A stretch of DNA of 61,135 nt, taken from assembly GCA_016873715.1 (NCBI GenBank), contig VGWF01000008.1:1-61135 (forward strand), written 5' to 3'. The DNA comes from Lentisphaerota bacterium. Its GTDB lineage: Bacteria > Verrucomicrobiota > Kiritimatiellia > PWTM01. Positions 41,419 to 50,688 of this stretch are shown here, one piece after another. The notes below the pieces were generated by a model. The model worked only from the letters and a program-made list of their open reading frames with translations, was not told the origin of the DNA and made no database searches. How positions within the stretch are numbered: position 1 is the first letter of the stretch; each line of letters opens with the position of its first letter. A program made the position numbers and the translations under genes.

Positions 41419-41970
41419 ATGGACGACACGCCCCTGCGCGACGCCGGTGACGAGGTCTTCGACGTGGTCGACGAACGCGGCCGGCCGGTCGGCCGGGCGC
41501 TGCGGCGCGAATGCCACGCCAATCCCGCGCTGATCCACCCGGCGGTTCATGTCTTCGTCTTCAACCGCGCGGGCGAGCTCTTCCTGCAACAGCGCTCGAT
41601 GCGCAAGGACATCCAGCCCGGCCGGTGGGACACCTCCGTCGGCGGCCACCTGCATCCGGGCGAGGACCCCGTCGAAGGCGCCCGGCGCGAGATGCGCGAG
41701 GAGCTGGGCATCGAGGCCCCGCTGGCGTTCTCTCACGAGTACGTGTGGCGCTCGCCGCGCGAGACCGAGTACGTGAGGTCCTTCGTTGCGCGCTTCGAAG
41801 GCCCCTTCCGGCTCGATCCGGAGGAGGTCGCGGACGGCCGCTTCTGGTCCTTCGACGAGATCGCCGCCTCGGTCGGCCGCGGCCTCTTCACCCCCAACTT
41901 CGAGCACGAACTGGACTGGCTCCGGAGGATGGCGCCGGAGTTCCTGATAGTGAAGGGCGGAGAGCAATGA
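41419..41970 (+). CDS. Nudix hydrolase (isopentenyl-diphosphate-isomerase-like subgroup)
   Basis: Protein of 183 residues. It begins EVFDVVDERGRPVGRALRRECH, then IHPAVHVFVFNRAGELFLQQRS, as in the YfcD/IPP-isomerase-like Nudix group. The Nudix box is complete: G-HLHPG-E-DPVEGAR-REMREELGI, binding Mg2+ through the Glu residues. It hydrolyses a nucleoside diphosphate derivative or similar; substrate unknown. It overlaps the next gene by ATGA. The N-terminal choice rests on a -10 six nucleotides upstream. Confidence 0.85.
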   Translation: MDDTPLRDAGDEVFDVVDERGRPVGRALRRECHANPALIHPAVHVFVFNRAGELFLQQRSMRKDIQPGRWDTSVGGHLHPGEDPVEGARREMREELGIEAPLAFSHEYVWRSPRETEYVRSFVARFEGPFRLDPEEVADGRFWSFDEIAASVGRGLFTPNFEHELDWLRRMAPEFLIVKGGEQ

Positions 41971-42857
41971 AGGTGGCTCTTACGGGATCCGGCGGGCTGA
42001 TCGGATCGGCGATCTCGGCCGACCTGGCGGCGGCGGGGCACGCGATCGTTCGAATGGTGCGCGGGACGCCGCGGGAGGGTGAGGTGCGGTGGGATCCGGG
42101 GGCGCCGTGCGACCTCTCGGCGCTCGACGGCGTCGACGCGGTGATCCATCTGGCGGGCGAGAACGTCGGCGCGGGACGGTGGACGCCCGCCCGCAGGATC
42201 GCGATCCGCGCGAGCCGCGTCGACGGCACGCGCAACCTGGTGGCCAGCCTCCTGCGGATGAGGCGGCCGCCGCGCGTGCTGCTCGCGGCCTCGGCGATCG
42301 GCTGGTACGGCGATCGCGGCGATGCCCCGGTGGACGAATCCGCGCCGGCGGGGGATTCGTTCTTCGGCCGCCTCGTGGCGGACTGGGAGGCGGAACTGGC
42401 GCCCGCGCGCGCGGCGGGGATTCGGACCGTGGCGATGCGTTTCGGCGTCGTGCTTGCGCGCGGCGGGGGCGCGCTGGCGAGGATGCTGCCGCCGTTCCGG
42501 CTCGGCCTCGGCGGCCCGCTCGGATCGGGCCGGCAGGTGATGAGTTGGATTGCGCTCGACGACGTGGTGGCCGCCGTCCGGTTCCTCCTCGCCGCGGACA
42601 ACGTTGCCGGGCCGGTCAATCTCACCGCGCCCGCCGCCGTGACGAATCGCGAGTTCGCCGCGACGCTCGGTCGCGTGCTGCGCCGGCCCGCGGTCCTTCC
42701 CGCGCCCGCCTTCGCGCTGCGCCTGCTGCTCGGCCGCGAAATGGCCGACGAACTGCTGCTCTCCGGCGCCCGCGTCGTCCCCGCCCGTCTGCTCGCCGCG
42801 GGGTTCCGTTTCGCGCACCCGGATCCCGAGCCGGCCCTGCGCCGGATGCTCCTCTGA
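41967..42857 (+). CDS. TIGR01777 family NAD(P)-binding epimerase (YfcH/SDR39U1-like)
   Basis: Extended short-chain-dehydrogenase-like protein of 296 residues. The glycine motif is MKVALTGSGGLIGSAISADL. HLAGENVGAGRWTPARRIAIRASRVDGTRNLV and LLAASAIGWYGDRGDAPVDE are exact family hallmarks. RFGVVLARGGGALARMLPPFRLGLGGPLGSG and the C-terminal DUF1731 domain (ELLLSGARVVPARLLAAGFRF) follow. The canonical Y-x-x-x-K is not obvious. Cytoplasmic, unknown substrate. ATGA-coupled to the Nudix gene. Confidence 0.9.
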   Translation: MKVALTGSGGLIGSAISADLAAAGHAIVRMVRGTPREGEVRWDPGAPCDLSALDGVDAVIHLAGENVGAGRWTPARRIAIRASRVDGTRNLVASLLRMRRPPRVLLAASAIGWYGDRGDAPVDESAPAGDSFFGRLVADWEAELAPARAAGIRTVAMRFGVVLARGGGALARMLPPFRLGLGGPLGSGRQVMSWIALDDVVAAVRFLLAADNVAGPVNLTAPAAVTNREFAATLGRVLRRPAVLPAPAFALRLLLGREMADELLLSGARVVPARLLAAGFRFAHPDPEPALRRMLL

Positions 42858-42882
42858 GCCCCTGCCTACGGACGTCACGGAT

Positions 42883-42903
42883 GGAGGACGGGGCCCTGCC
42901 CCG
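42883..42903 (+). repeat. Possible decayed REP hairpin
   Basis: GGAGGA followed by CGGGGC-CCT-GCCCCG, between two convergent genes. It has the layout of the other hairpins but with foot and loop changes; it might instead act as a terminator stem. Confidence 0.35.
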
Positions 42904-42990
42904 AAGCGGAAACGCCCGGGCTTCCTCCGATCGCCTTCCGATTCCGCCCCGCGCGTCCCCGTCGTTGCCTTGCATTCACCGCAACGATCG

Positions 42991-44274
42991 CTACGACGAA
43001 TTTGAGGTGGCGCGGCGGGCGAGGACGGCGTCGAAGACGTCCGCGAGTCGGCGGGTGAGGGTGCGGCGTTCGAACTCCGGGCAGGGGCGCGGGCGGTCGG
43101 GCAGGCGGCCGGCGCGCCAGGCGTCGTGCAGCGCGGTGAGCGCGGCGACGATTTCGTCGGGACGGGCGGCGACGGTGGACCGGTCGGCGGCGTGGCGCGT
43201 GACGATCCCCATGACCTCGTGGTCGCGGGGCCCGGCGGCGAGGATCGGGTTGCCGCTGACCATGTAGTCGAAGACCTTCGACGGATGGCTGTAGCGGTGC
43301 AGGTCGCCGCCGTTGACCAGCAGCAGCAGCGCCTGCTGCGTGCCGAGCATGCGGCGCACCTCCGCGGCGGGAACGGGGTCGGAGATCTCCAGGCTCTCCG
43401 GCGGCAGCAGCGCACGGAGCCGCTCGCGGACCGGCGTCGGCACGGTGCCGACCATGCGCAGCGTGAAGGATGCGGCGCGCGCCGGATCCTCGTTCACCCA
43501 CCGCGCGATCGCCTCGAGGACGGAGTCGTCGAGCCCGTCGGTGTAGACGGTTCCGTAGTGCGCGAGCACGAATCGCGGGGACGGCTCGATCGCCGCGGCG
43601 CCGGACCACGCCCCGCCCTCGTAGCCGTTGTGGACGGTGACGATGCGGTCGCGGCCGAACCCCGTCTTGCCCGCGAAGAGCGCCTGCTGGCTCTCGATGG
43701 CGCAGGTGACGCGGTCCGCCGTCCGCAGCACGTCGAGTTCCATGGCCCGGTTGAGCGCGATCGCCGGCGGCGAGCGCCAGACGCGGTTGTAGGCGTGGCA
43801 CTCGAGCCACGGGTCGCGGAAGTCGGCGACCCACGGGATGCCGAAGCGACGCTTCAGGTCGCGGGCGATGAGATGCACGGTGTAGGGCGGCGCGGAGGAG
43901 AAGAGGAGGTCCGGCCGTTCCCGCTCGATCTGCGCGGCCGCCGCGCGCACCGCCGGGCCGCGCCAGCCGATGCGCGAGTCGGGGATGAAGAGGTTCAGCC
44001 GGACCATCTCGAGAAGGCCCGAGCGGGCGTCGCCCGTGACCGACGGCGCCGCCTTCGAGGGCTTGCGCGCGAGCCACGAGGCCGGGTCGAAGCGGTTGCC
44101 GACGCGGACGACCGGGCACGGCGCTTCCGCGGGCTCCGGGACCGCGATCTCCGGCGCCAGCACCGTCGGCGCGTAGCCGAACTCCGGCAGATGCCGGCAG
44201 AAGCCCGCGACCCGCTGCACGCCCGCCCCCACCACCGGCGGCCAGTAGTAGGTGATGACCAGTACCCGCTTCAC
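42991..44274 (-). CDS. GT-B glycosyltransferase (GT4-like)
   Basis: Protein of 427 residues: N-terminal VLVITYYWPPVVGAGVQRVA, as in WcaI/GT4-type enzymes, then PDLLFSSAPPYTVHLIARDL, PWVADFRDPWLE and a C-terminal nucleotide-sugar domain FVLAHYGTVY, KVFDYMVSGNPILAAG. It probably adds a sugar during surface-polysaccharide synthesis in the cytoplasm. The start was set at GTG 44274 because the promoter -10 (44287-44282) overlaps the upstream in-frame ATG at 44283, so an mRNA could not include it. Divergent from the DUF354 gene. Confidence 0.82.
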   Translation of the reverse strand: MKRVLVITYYWPPVVGAGVQRVAGFCRHLPEFGYAPTVLAPEIAVPEPAEAPCPVVRVGNRFDPASWLARKPSKAAPSVTGDARSGLLEMVRLNLFIPDSRIGWRGPAVRAAAAQIERERPDLLFSSAPPYTVHLIARDLKRRFGIPWVADFRDPWLECHAYNRVWRSPPAIALNRAMELDVLRTADRVTCAIESQQALFAGKTGFGRDRIVTVHNGYEGGAWSGAAAIEPSPRFVLAHYGTVYTDGLDDSVLEAIARWVNEDPARAASFTLRMVGTVPTPVRERLRALLPPESLEISDPVPAAEVRRMLGTQQALLLLVNGGDLHRYSHPSKVFDYMVSGNPILAAGPRDHEVMGIVTRHAADRSTVAARPDEIVAALTALHDAWRAGRLPDRPRPCPEFERRTLTRRLADVFDAVLARRATSNSS

Positions 44275-44281
44275 GCGCCCC

Positions 44282-44310
44282 ATAGTGTCGCCCCGGGGCG
44301 CGGATGGCAA
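44282..44310 (-). promoter_or_regulatory. Leaderless promoter of the GT4-like gene
   Basis: On the minus strand: TTGCCA (44310-44305), 17-bp spacer, CACTAT (44287-44282), 7 nt, GTG start at 44274. Confidence 0.55.
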
Positions 44311-44459
44311 CGTCGCTTCGGCGAGGGGGCCCCGAATCCCCGTCCAAGCCGGAAGCCCACGAACGAGACCGGCGCGAGACGCGCACGGCTGCGGCCGCGA
44401 CCCCGCGCCGCTTCGCGTCGAGTGACAGGCGGAGCCGCCCGCGCGAAGACGCTGCGGCG

Positions 44460-44528
44460 GGCCGGGGCGCGGCCCTCCAGCCCTGCCTGCGAGGGAACGG
44501 GCCTGGAGGGCGCCGCTCCGTCGGCGCC
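44460..44528. repeat. Inverted pair of REP hairpins in a 367-bp intergenic region
   Basis: Left hairpin 44460-44478: minus-strand GGAGG, stem GGCCG / CGGCC. Right hairpin 44505-44528: GGAGG, stem GGCGCCG, loop CTCCGT, stem CGGCGCC. The divergent arrangement resembles a BIME. It lies between the divergent glycosyltransferase and DUF354 promoters; the rest of 44311-44605 shows nothing recognisable. Confidence 0.65.
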
Positions 44529-44605
44529 GCGCGGGAGACTCCCGACGCATCGCCGATTCCCGGCGGCTCAAGTTCAGGCGCGGATCGGAGGCGCGCACTC
44601 CGGGC

Positions 44606-44634
44606 TAGACAGCCCCGGGGGCGTTCTCTACCGT
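44606..44634 (+). promoter_or_regulatory. Leaderless promoter of the DUF354 gene
   Basis: TAGACA (44606-44611), 17-bp spacer, TACCGT (44629-44634), 7 nt to the ATG at 44642, so transcription should begin at or one base before the start codon. Confidence 0.6.
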
Positions 44635-44641
44635 CTGGCGG

Positions 44642-45691
44642 ATGCGAATTCTCGTCGAGGTCCTCCACCCGGCCCATGTGCACGTTTTCCGCTGCGCGAT
44701 CGGCGAATGGCGCGCGCGCGGCGACGAGGTCCGCGTGCTCAGCCGCGAGAAGGAGTGCGCCAACGCGCTGCTCGACGCCTACCGCATCCCCTACACGTCG
44801 ATCAGCCGCCTGCCGGACCGCAAGTCGGGGCTGGCGGCGGAACTGCCCCTGCGGATCTGGCGGATGTGGCGCGAGTGCCGCCGGTTCCGGCCGGACATCC
44901 TCACCGGCATCATGGGCGTCACGATCGCGCCGGTCGGCCGGCTGATCGGCAGGCCCGCGGTGGTCTTCTACGACACCGAGAACGCGAAGACGACCAACCG
45001 GGTCGTCTACCCGATCGCTCACTCGGTCTGCACGCCGACCTGCTACCAGGCGCCGGTGAACGGCCGCCACGTGACCTACCCCGGCTATCACGAACTGGCC
45101 TATCTCCACCCGAACCGCTTCACGCCCGACCCGGCGGTGCCGCGGCGGTACGGCGTCGACCCGGACAAGCCCTTCTTCCTGCTGCGGCTCGTCTCGTGGC
45201 AGGCCTCGCACGACGTCGGCGAGAAGGGCCTCGAGTCGGACGCCGTGAAGGCGATGCTGGCCCGCCTCGAGCCGCTCGGACGGGTCCTGATCTCGAGCGA
45301 GAAGCCGCTGCCGCCGCACCTCGAACCCCACCGCTTCGCCTGCCCGCCGGAGGTCATCCACCACTTCCTCGCGTTCGCGCACCTCGTGATCGGCGAGAGC
45401 GCGACGATGGCGAGCGAGGCCGCGGTGCTCGGCACGCCGGCCTTCTACATCAGCGACACCGGCCGCGGCTACACCGACGAGGAGGAGGCCCGCTACGGGC
45501 TCGTCTTCAACTTCAAGCGGCACGAGAGGGACCGGATCTTCTCCACGCTGGACGGCCTCCTCGCCCGCCCCGCCCTCCGCGCCTCGTTCGCGGAGAACCA
45601 CCGGCGCCTGCTCGCCGAGAAGATCGACGTCACGGCGTGGATGGTCGACTACCTCGACTCCGTCGTGCGGGACACCCGGCGCGCGCCATGA
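44642..45691 (+). CDS. DUF354 family glycosyltransferase-like protein
   Basis: Protein of 349 residues matching DUF354: MRILVEVLHPAHVHVFRCAI, DEVRVLSREKECANALLDAY, YPGYHELAYLHPNRFTPDP, FFLLRLVSWQASHDVGEKG and VIGESATMASEAAVLGTPAFYI. The fold is GT-B-like (related to UDP-GlcNAc 2-epimerase and MurG), and members occur in surface-polysaccharide or archaeal cell-wall clusters. It is ATGA-coupled to the next membrane protein gene. Sugar specificity unknown. Confidence 0.85.
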   Translation: MRILVEVLHPAHVHVFRCAIGEWRARGDEVRVLSREKECANALLDAYRIPYTSISRLPDRKSGLAAELPLRIWRMWRECRRFRPDILTGIMGVTIAPVGRLIGRPAVVFYDTENAKTTNRVVYPIAHSVCTPTCYQAPVNGRHVTYPGYHELAYLHPNRFTPDPAVPRRYGVDPDKPFFLLRLVSWQASHDVGEKGLESDAVKAMLARLEPLGRVLISSEKPLPPHLEPHRFACPPEVIHHFLAFAHLVIGESATMASEAAVLGTPAFYISDTGRGYTDEEEARYGLVFNFKRHERDRIFSTLDGLLARPALRASFAENHRRLLAEKIDVTAWMVDYLDSVVRDTRRAP

Positions 45692-47772
45692 TCTCCCCGT
45701 TCGCGGATGGATTGGCCGTCGGACTGAAGCTGCTCCTCCCCGGCGTGGCCTGGGCTTGGCTCCTGTCCGCGGCGTGGACCGGCGAGCCGAATGCGTGGAA
45801 GCGGCGCGTCGGCGCGGGCGCGGCGGCCGGGGCGCTGGGGCTGATGCTCGTCTCGCTCCTGACGATGGCGCTCGGTCTCGCGGGCGTCTTCACGCCGGCG
45901 GTCGAGACGGTCGCGCGGGCCGCGCTCGTCGCCGCCGGCCTCGCCGCGGGCGCGTGGGTCCACCGCGGACGACTGGCGTCGTTACTCGCCGACGCGGTGC
46001 CCGTGTCCCTGCTGTTCCTCGCCGGCATCGTGACGATCCTCGCGCTGCCGAACCGCGGCGAGTGGATCGCCGGGGGTTGGGATCCCGGCGTCTACATGAA
46101 CGAGGCCGCCGCGCTGTCGCGGACGGGCACGTTCCGGCCGCCGGACCCGCTCTTCCACGAGTCGCTGACCGCGGACGAGCGCGCGGTCTTCCTGCGCCGG
46201 GGCCTGGCGGGCATCGAGCGGTTCCCGGGCGTCGTGACGGACCCGGCCCGCGGCGCGTTCGCGTTCGAGTTCTTCCGCCTGACGCCGTCCTTCTTCGCGG
46301 CGGTCCACCGCTCCGGCGGCCTGGCCGCGATGGCGCGCGCCAACACGATCGCCGGGATGGTCCTTCTCGCCGTCTTCTTCGCGATGGTCTGGACCCGCCT
46401 GCGCCTGTCCCACGCGGTCTTCGCCACGCTGCTGCTCGCCGCGCAGCCGATCTGGATCTACCACCTGCAGTTCCCGACGACCGAGATGCTCCATCTCCTC
46501 CTGCTGTGCGCGTGCCTGGGATTCGCGACGGCGGACCCGCGCGACGGCGGCGCGACGGCGGCGGCGGCGCTCGCCGCCTTCGCCGCGGTGACGAACCGCA
46601 TGAGCGACCTTCCGTTCTTCGGCTTCCTCGTCCTCTGCCACGCGCTCGGAACCGCCGCGGAGGACGACCGCCGGCCGCTGGAGCGGCGCCACCTGGCGCT
46701 GCTGGCCGCCGCCGCCGCGGGCGGGATCGTGAACTCGGTCTTCGCCCCGGGCTCGATCGTGGGCTGGCAGGACGCCTCCGTCATCCTGGCCCTCGCCGCG
46801 GCGGCGGCCGCGGCGGCGCTCGCGGCGGACCTTCTCGCGGCGCGGCCGGCCGTGCGCGCGCGCCTCGCCGGGCTGTCGCCGCGAGCGCTGGACATCCTCG
46901 CGGTCGTCGTCCTGGCCGCCGTCGCCGTCTCCTGGATCGCACGCGACGCCGTCACGGGGCCCAAGGACCTCGACAACCTTCAACGGCTGCTTCCGTTCAC
47001 GGGCGTGCTGCCGATGCTGGCCGCCGCCGCCGGGCTCGCCGCCGCCCTCCTTGCGCGCCCGCGGATGAGGCCGGCCGCGTTGTTCCCGCTCCTGCTCTTC
47101 CTCTTCGCCGTGGCGTGGATGCTGGTGCTGCGCAAGTCGATCGTCGACCTCTACCCGTGGGCGACGCGCCGCTACGTGCCCTACCTGGCGCCCTTCGTCG
47201 CGATCGCGGCGGGTCACCTGCTGACGCTGCTGTGGCACGCCCCGCGGGGCCGGACGGCCGCGCGCGGCGCGGCGGTCCTCGTGGCCGCCGCGTTGCTGGC
47301 CGAACCCGCGCAGGCCGCGCGGCGCGCGTGGACCTACACGCAGTACAACGGCCTCGGTGCGGCGATCGCGGTCGTCGCCGACCGCGTCGGTCCGCGCGAC
47401 GCCGTCATCGCCGACCATCCCCTGTGGGGCACGCCGCTGGCGCTGATCCACGGACGCAACGTGCTCGGCGGACAAGCCGACGGTTCGGGCCGCGACAACG
47501 GCGCCGCGATCGCGGTGATCCTGCCGGACCTCACGCGCCGCCTCGCCGCGGAGGGCCGGCGGGTGCTGTGCCTGACCTCCACGGCGCGCGGGCTCGACGT
47601 CTTTCCCTTCGCCGGCGCCGCCGAGGCGACCCTCGCCTGGGAGGCGCCACCGTTCGAATTCCAGGTGATGGCGCAGCACGCCGCGGCGAAGCAATTCGTA
47701 CTCCAGACGCGCAGCGCGAGGTTCCGGCTCTACGAACTCGCCCCGCCGCGGGCCGGCGGCGCCACCCCGTAG
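45688..47772 (+). CDS. Polytopic membrane glycosyltransferase-like protein (GT-C type)
   Basis: Protein of 694 residues with about 12 hydrophobic segments. After TM2-3 it has GEWIAGGWDPGVYMNEAAAL; the acidic loop after the early helices is typical of GT-C enzymes (ArnT/PMT-like) that use lipid-linked sugars. Further helices include LLLAAQPIWIYHLQFPTTEM. The C-terminal 200 residues form a soluble domain (AVIADHPLWGTPLALIHGRN). It probably transfers sugar on the outer face of the inner membrane. No family-level name can be given. Coupled to DUF354 by ATGA. Confidence 0.65.
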   Translation: MISPFADGLAVGLKLLLPGVAWAWLLSAAWTGEPNAWKRRVGAGAAAGALGLMLVSLLTMALGLAGVFTPAVETVARAALVAAGLAAGAWVHRGRLASLLADAVPVSLLFLAGIVTILALPNRGEWIAGGWDPGVYMNEAAALSRTGTFRPPDPLFHESLTADERAVFLRRGLAGIERFPGVVTDPARGAFAFEFFRLTPSFFAAVHRSGGLAAMARANTIAGMVLLAVFFAMVWTRLRLSHAVFATLLLAAQPIWIYHLQFPTTEMLHLLLLCACLGFATADPRDGGATAAAALAAFAAVTNRMSDLPFFGFLVLCHALGTAAEDDRRPLERRHLALLAAAAAGGIVNSVFAPGSIVGWQDASVILALAAAAAAAALAADLLAARPAVRARLAGLSPRALDILAVVVLAAVAVSWIARDAVTGPKDLDNLQRLLPFTGVLPMLAAAAGLAAALLARPRMRPAALFPLLLFLFAVAWMLVLRKSIVDLYPWATRRYVPYLAPFVAIAAGHLLTLLWHAPRGRTAARGAAVLVAAALLAEPAQAARRAWTYTQYNGLGAAIAVVADRVGPRDAVIADHPLWGTPLALIHGRNVLGGQADGSGRDNGAAIAVILPDLTRRLAAEGRRVLCLTSTARGLDVFPFAGAAEATLAWEAPPFEFQVMAQHAAAKQFVLQTRSARFRLYELAPPRAGGATP

Positions 47773-47789
47773 ACCCGCCCCGGAAGCGT

Positions 47790-47853
47790 GGCGCCGACGG
47801 AGCGGCGCCCTCCATCGCATCCGGTTCTGGAGGGGCACGCTCCGTCGTGCCCC
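47790..47853. repeat. Inverted pair of REP hairpins between convergent genes
   Basis: Left 47790-47813: minus-strand GGAGG, stem GGCGCCG, loop CTCCGT. Right 47829-47853: GGA, stem GGGGCACG, loop CTCCGT, stem CGTGCCCC. The loops are identical and the stems completely different. Confidence 0.7.
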
Positions 47854-47864
47854 GGGCGGCGTCC

Positions 47865-47881
47865 GCGGCCGCAGCGGCCGC
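47865..47881. terminator. Perfect GC-rich hairpin between convergent genes
   Basis: GCGGCCGC (47865-47872), one A, GCGGCCGC (47874-47881), ending 8 bp before the stop of the minus-strand gene. There is no U-tract on either strand, so terminator function is tentative. Confidence 0.35.
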
Positions 47882-47889
47882 TTCCGGGA

Positions 47890-50688
47890 TCACTCCGGTC
47901 CGATTTCGATCCGGTCCAGGAGCAGGCCGAGCTCGCGCGAGTCGGCGGCGCCGAGGTCGCGGGCGGGGCTCCAGGTCGGCACCTCGACCCCGAGCCGGTT
48001 CCAGTCGTCCGCGAGGATCTGCCCGGACGCAAGCCGGACGCGGTACTCCCACACGGGGCCGCCGGGGACGACGGTGACGCGGTCCGGCGGCACGGCCTCG
48101 CCGTTCACCGTGAACCGCGGCACGAGATCCTTCATGTCCTTCCGGAGCGGCAGCGCGAACCACCGGGCGGTGACGTCCGTCTCCGCCCGCGGAAGCCGGG
48201 TGCGCACCTCGGCCCGTGCGCCGGTCCATCGCGCCGTGGCGGATCCGGAGCGCTCCGGTCCGAAGAAGCCCTCGCCGACGCTCGGCGCGTCCTCCCCGGC
48301 GCCGAGGTCGACCGTCACCGGGTAGACATCGACGGGCGGAAGGCTCGCGACGCGGACCTCGTAGATCTTCACGAACCCGTAGCGCCCGCCGATCTCGTAC
48401 CACAGCGGCACGCTGTTCTGGGCCGGGTAGGAGGGCAGCGAGGTCGTGAGCGTCAGCGGAACCATCCGGAGCTTCCCCTCGCCGCGGCCAAGGCTGACGG
48501 CGAGCGCGGCGGCGGTCCGCTCGGGCGGCAGGCGGATCGAGGCGCGGCCGGACGCGGTTTCCGCGGTCATCGTGTTGAAACTCCCGCGCCAGTAGCTGCT
48601 CTGCTGGATGAACTCGACCCGCAGGAAGGCGAAGACGTCGCGATCGGGGCCGGCGTAGTTGGGCAGGAACAGCGTGCCGCGGTCGTAGAGCAGGCACGAG
48701 TCCGACGGGAGGCTGGCGTTCGGGTAGAGCTGTCCGCAGGTGAGATTCCACGCGAAGTGCGCCCCGGCCATGCCGAAGTTCACGCGCAGGGGGTCGCCGG
48801 GCTTCACGACGAGGGCGAACGGGGCGGGCGGCAGCGGGCGGTCCGACTCCAGCTCGAGGCGCGCGGGGCCGCCGTTCGTGCCGGGGAGCTCGACGAACTG
48901 CACGCCGTTGGTCAGCGGCGCGGCGGGGCCGTCCGGTCCGCAGCGAAGGGTGGCCTGGGTGCGGCCGGGGTAGTCCCAGATGCGCCGCATGTCGAGCATC
49001 AGCATCGCGGGACCCGGGACGCCACGGTCGACGTCGAGCGTCCGGCGATTCTCCTTCCACGGGCCGACCTTGTGCAGCCAGCCGCCGATCGGCCGGCCGT
49101 ACCGCTCGAACGGAACGGGCAGGGAGTCGAGCGAGACGACCGGGGTCAGTTCCAGCCAGTTCCGCCCGAGGGCGAAGACGGGGTCGTCGACGTAGTAGTT
49201 GCCCCCCGCGAACCGCTCGAGCGAGCGGGCGCCCTGCTCGCGGAGCCGGTCGTCGACCGGGATCCGCCGTTCGGGATCGGGGCGGATCGCGTTGAACTCC
49301 ACGCCGTATTCGAAGCTGGGCAGGTCGAGAATCCACGCGAGGTAGAAGGCGACGTGGCGCTCGCCCATGATGAAGGCGGGGCGGTCGAGGTGCGGGAGGA
49401 TGTGCTCCCGGATCCTTGCCAGGTGCCAGACCTTGGTGCGGTCGTCGCCCCGGATGGCGAGCGGCAGCAGGACCGTGGCGAGAACCACCGCCATCGCGGC
49501 GGGGGCGACATGGCGCCACGCGCCGACGAGGGGCGGGCGCAGGCGCCGGATCACGGCCTCCGCGACGTCGACAAGACCCGCGAGGCCGTAGGCCGCGATC
49601 GGGATGGCGAAGAGCTCGGCCGCGAGCGTGTAGCGCGGCTTGTAGTAGCGGTAGAAGCAGTAGAAGAGCAGGTTGAGCAGGAAGGCCGGGGCGTAGAGGC
49701 CGAGGATGAGATCGTTCCGGCGGCGCACCGCGCGCACCACGCCGGCGGCCAGCAGCAGGAGCCCGAGCGGCCCGTACTGGAGGTACAGCTTCCGGAACGT
49801 CGTCGCCGCGGTGTGGCGGAAGTGGAAGCGGCTCATGCCGGGGATCGGGATGTCCCACTTCTTCGCAGGGGCAAGCTGCTCGATTTCCTGCCGCTTGGCG
49901 ATCGCGACCACCTTCTCCGCGGCATAGGACGGCACCAGCACGCTTCCGGAGTGGGCGCGGTTCTGCATCATCATCGGGGCAACACCCCCGAGAAACCCCG
50001 CGGCGAGGAGCGCCCCGATTCCCGCGCGCGGCCGCCGCTCGATCCACATCCGCGCCAGGACCCACAGCCCGACCGGGACCACCATCAGCACGATCGTCTC
50101 GCGGGTGCTCGACGCCAGGCCGAGACACAGCCCGGCCCCCGCCGCGGTCCAGGCCGCGGCGCGGCGCCCCCACCCGGCCGCCAGCAGGACCACCGCGCCG
50201 AGCATCAGCGAGAACGCGAGGGGTTCGCGGAAGGGGTTGATCAGCTCGACCAGCAGCCCGCCGCGCGTGACGAGCAGGACGACGGCGGTCGCCAGCCCGG
50301 CGATCCGCGCCGCGTGGAGGCCGGCGGACGCATCGCGGCGGACGGCGAGGAAGCCGGTCGCCGCGGACAGGATGACCAGCAGGAGAACGAACGGGAGGTT
50401 GGAGAGGAAGACCCAGTCGCGGCCCAGGGCCCGCATCAGGTAGTAGAGAACCACCGGGTACACCGGCGCCCGGTCCGTCGCCGGATGCCCCTGGGCCCAC
50501 CCGAGCGCCATCCCGACGAAGCCGACGGGGTCGGAGTAGGCCTTCGCGAAGTGGGTCCGCAGCATGTAGAAGACGACAACCGCCAGGAGGAGGGCCCCCA
50601 TCGCGATCCACCAGCCGCGGCCGGGCGCGCGCGGCGCATCGCCGTCCGCCGGCCGTCCGTCCGCTCCGTTCTCGTCGACAGGCTTCAC
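47890..50688 (-). CDS. Large polytopic membrane protein with C-terminal periplasmic domains
   Basis: Protein of 932 residues, last gene of a five-gene operon. Residues 30-430 hold about 10 helices (WWIAMGALLLAVVVFYML, FVLLLVILSAATGFLAV) with the GT-C-like loop HPATDRAPVYPVVLYYLMRA and SSTRETIVLM. Residues 430-560 include ERHVAFYLAWILDLPSFEYG. The last ~370 residues are beta-rich periplasmic modules. It is probably a mannosyltransferase-like enzyme for surface polysaccharide. It starts at GTG 50688, overlapping the upstream stop (GTGA); the reading frame continues far upstream but only as a shadow of the previous gene. Confidence 0.65.
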   Translation of the reverse strand: MKPVDENGADGRPADGDAPRAPGRGWWIAMGALLLAVVVFYMLRTHFAKAYSDPVGFVGMALGWAQGHPATDRAPVYPVVLYYLMRALGRDWVFLSNLPFVLLLVILSAATGFLAVRRDASAGLHAARIAGLATAVVLLVTRGGLLVELINPFREPLAFSLMLGAVVLLAAGWGRRAAAWTAAGAGLCLGLASSTRETIVLMVVPVGLWVLARMWIERRPRAGIGALLAAGFLGGVAPMMMQNRAHSGSVLVPSYAAEKVVAIAKRQEIEQLAPAKKWDIPIPGMSRFHFRHTAATTFRKLYLQYGPLGLLLLAAGVVRAVRRRNDLILGLYAPAFLLNLLFYCFYRYYKPRYTLAAELFAIPIAAYGLAGLVDVAEAVIRRLRPPLVGAWRHVAPAAMAVVLATVLLPLAIRGDDRTKVWHLARIREHILPHLDRPAFIMGERHVAFYLAWILDLPSFEYGVEFNAIRPDPERRIPVDDRLREQGARSLERFAGGNYYVDDPVFALGRNWLELTPVVSLDSLPVPFERYGRPIGGWLHKVGPWKENRRTLDVDRGVPGPAMLMLDMRRIWDYPGRTQATLRCGPDGPAAPLTNGVQFVELPGTNGGPARLELESDRPLPPAPFALVVKPGDPLRVNFGMAGAHFAWNLTCGQLYPNASLPSDSCLLYDRGTLFLPNYAGPDRDVFAFLRVEFIQQSSYWRGSFNTMTAETASGRASIRLPPERTAAALAVSLGRGEGKLRMVPLTLTTSLPSYPAQNSVPLWYEIGGRYGFVKIYEVRVASLPPVDVYPVTVDLGAGEDAPSVGEGFFGPERSGSATARWTGARAEVRTRLPRAETDVTARWFALPLRKDMKDLVPRFTVNGEAVPPDRVTVVPGGPVWEYRVRLASGQILADDWNRLGVEVPTWSPARDLGAADSRELGLLLDRIEIGPE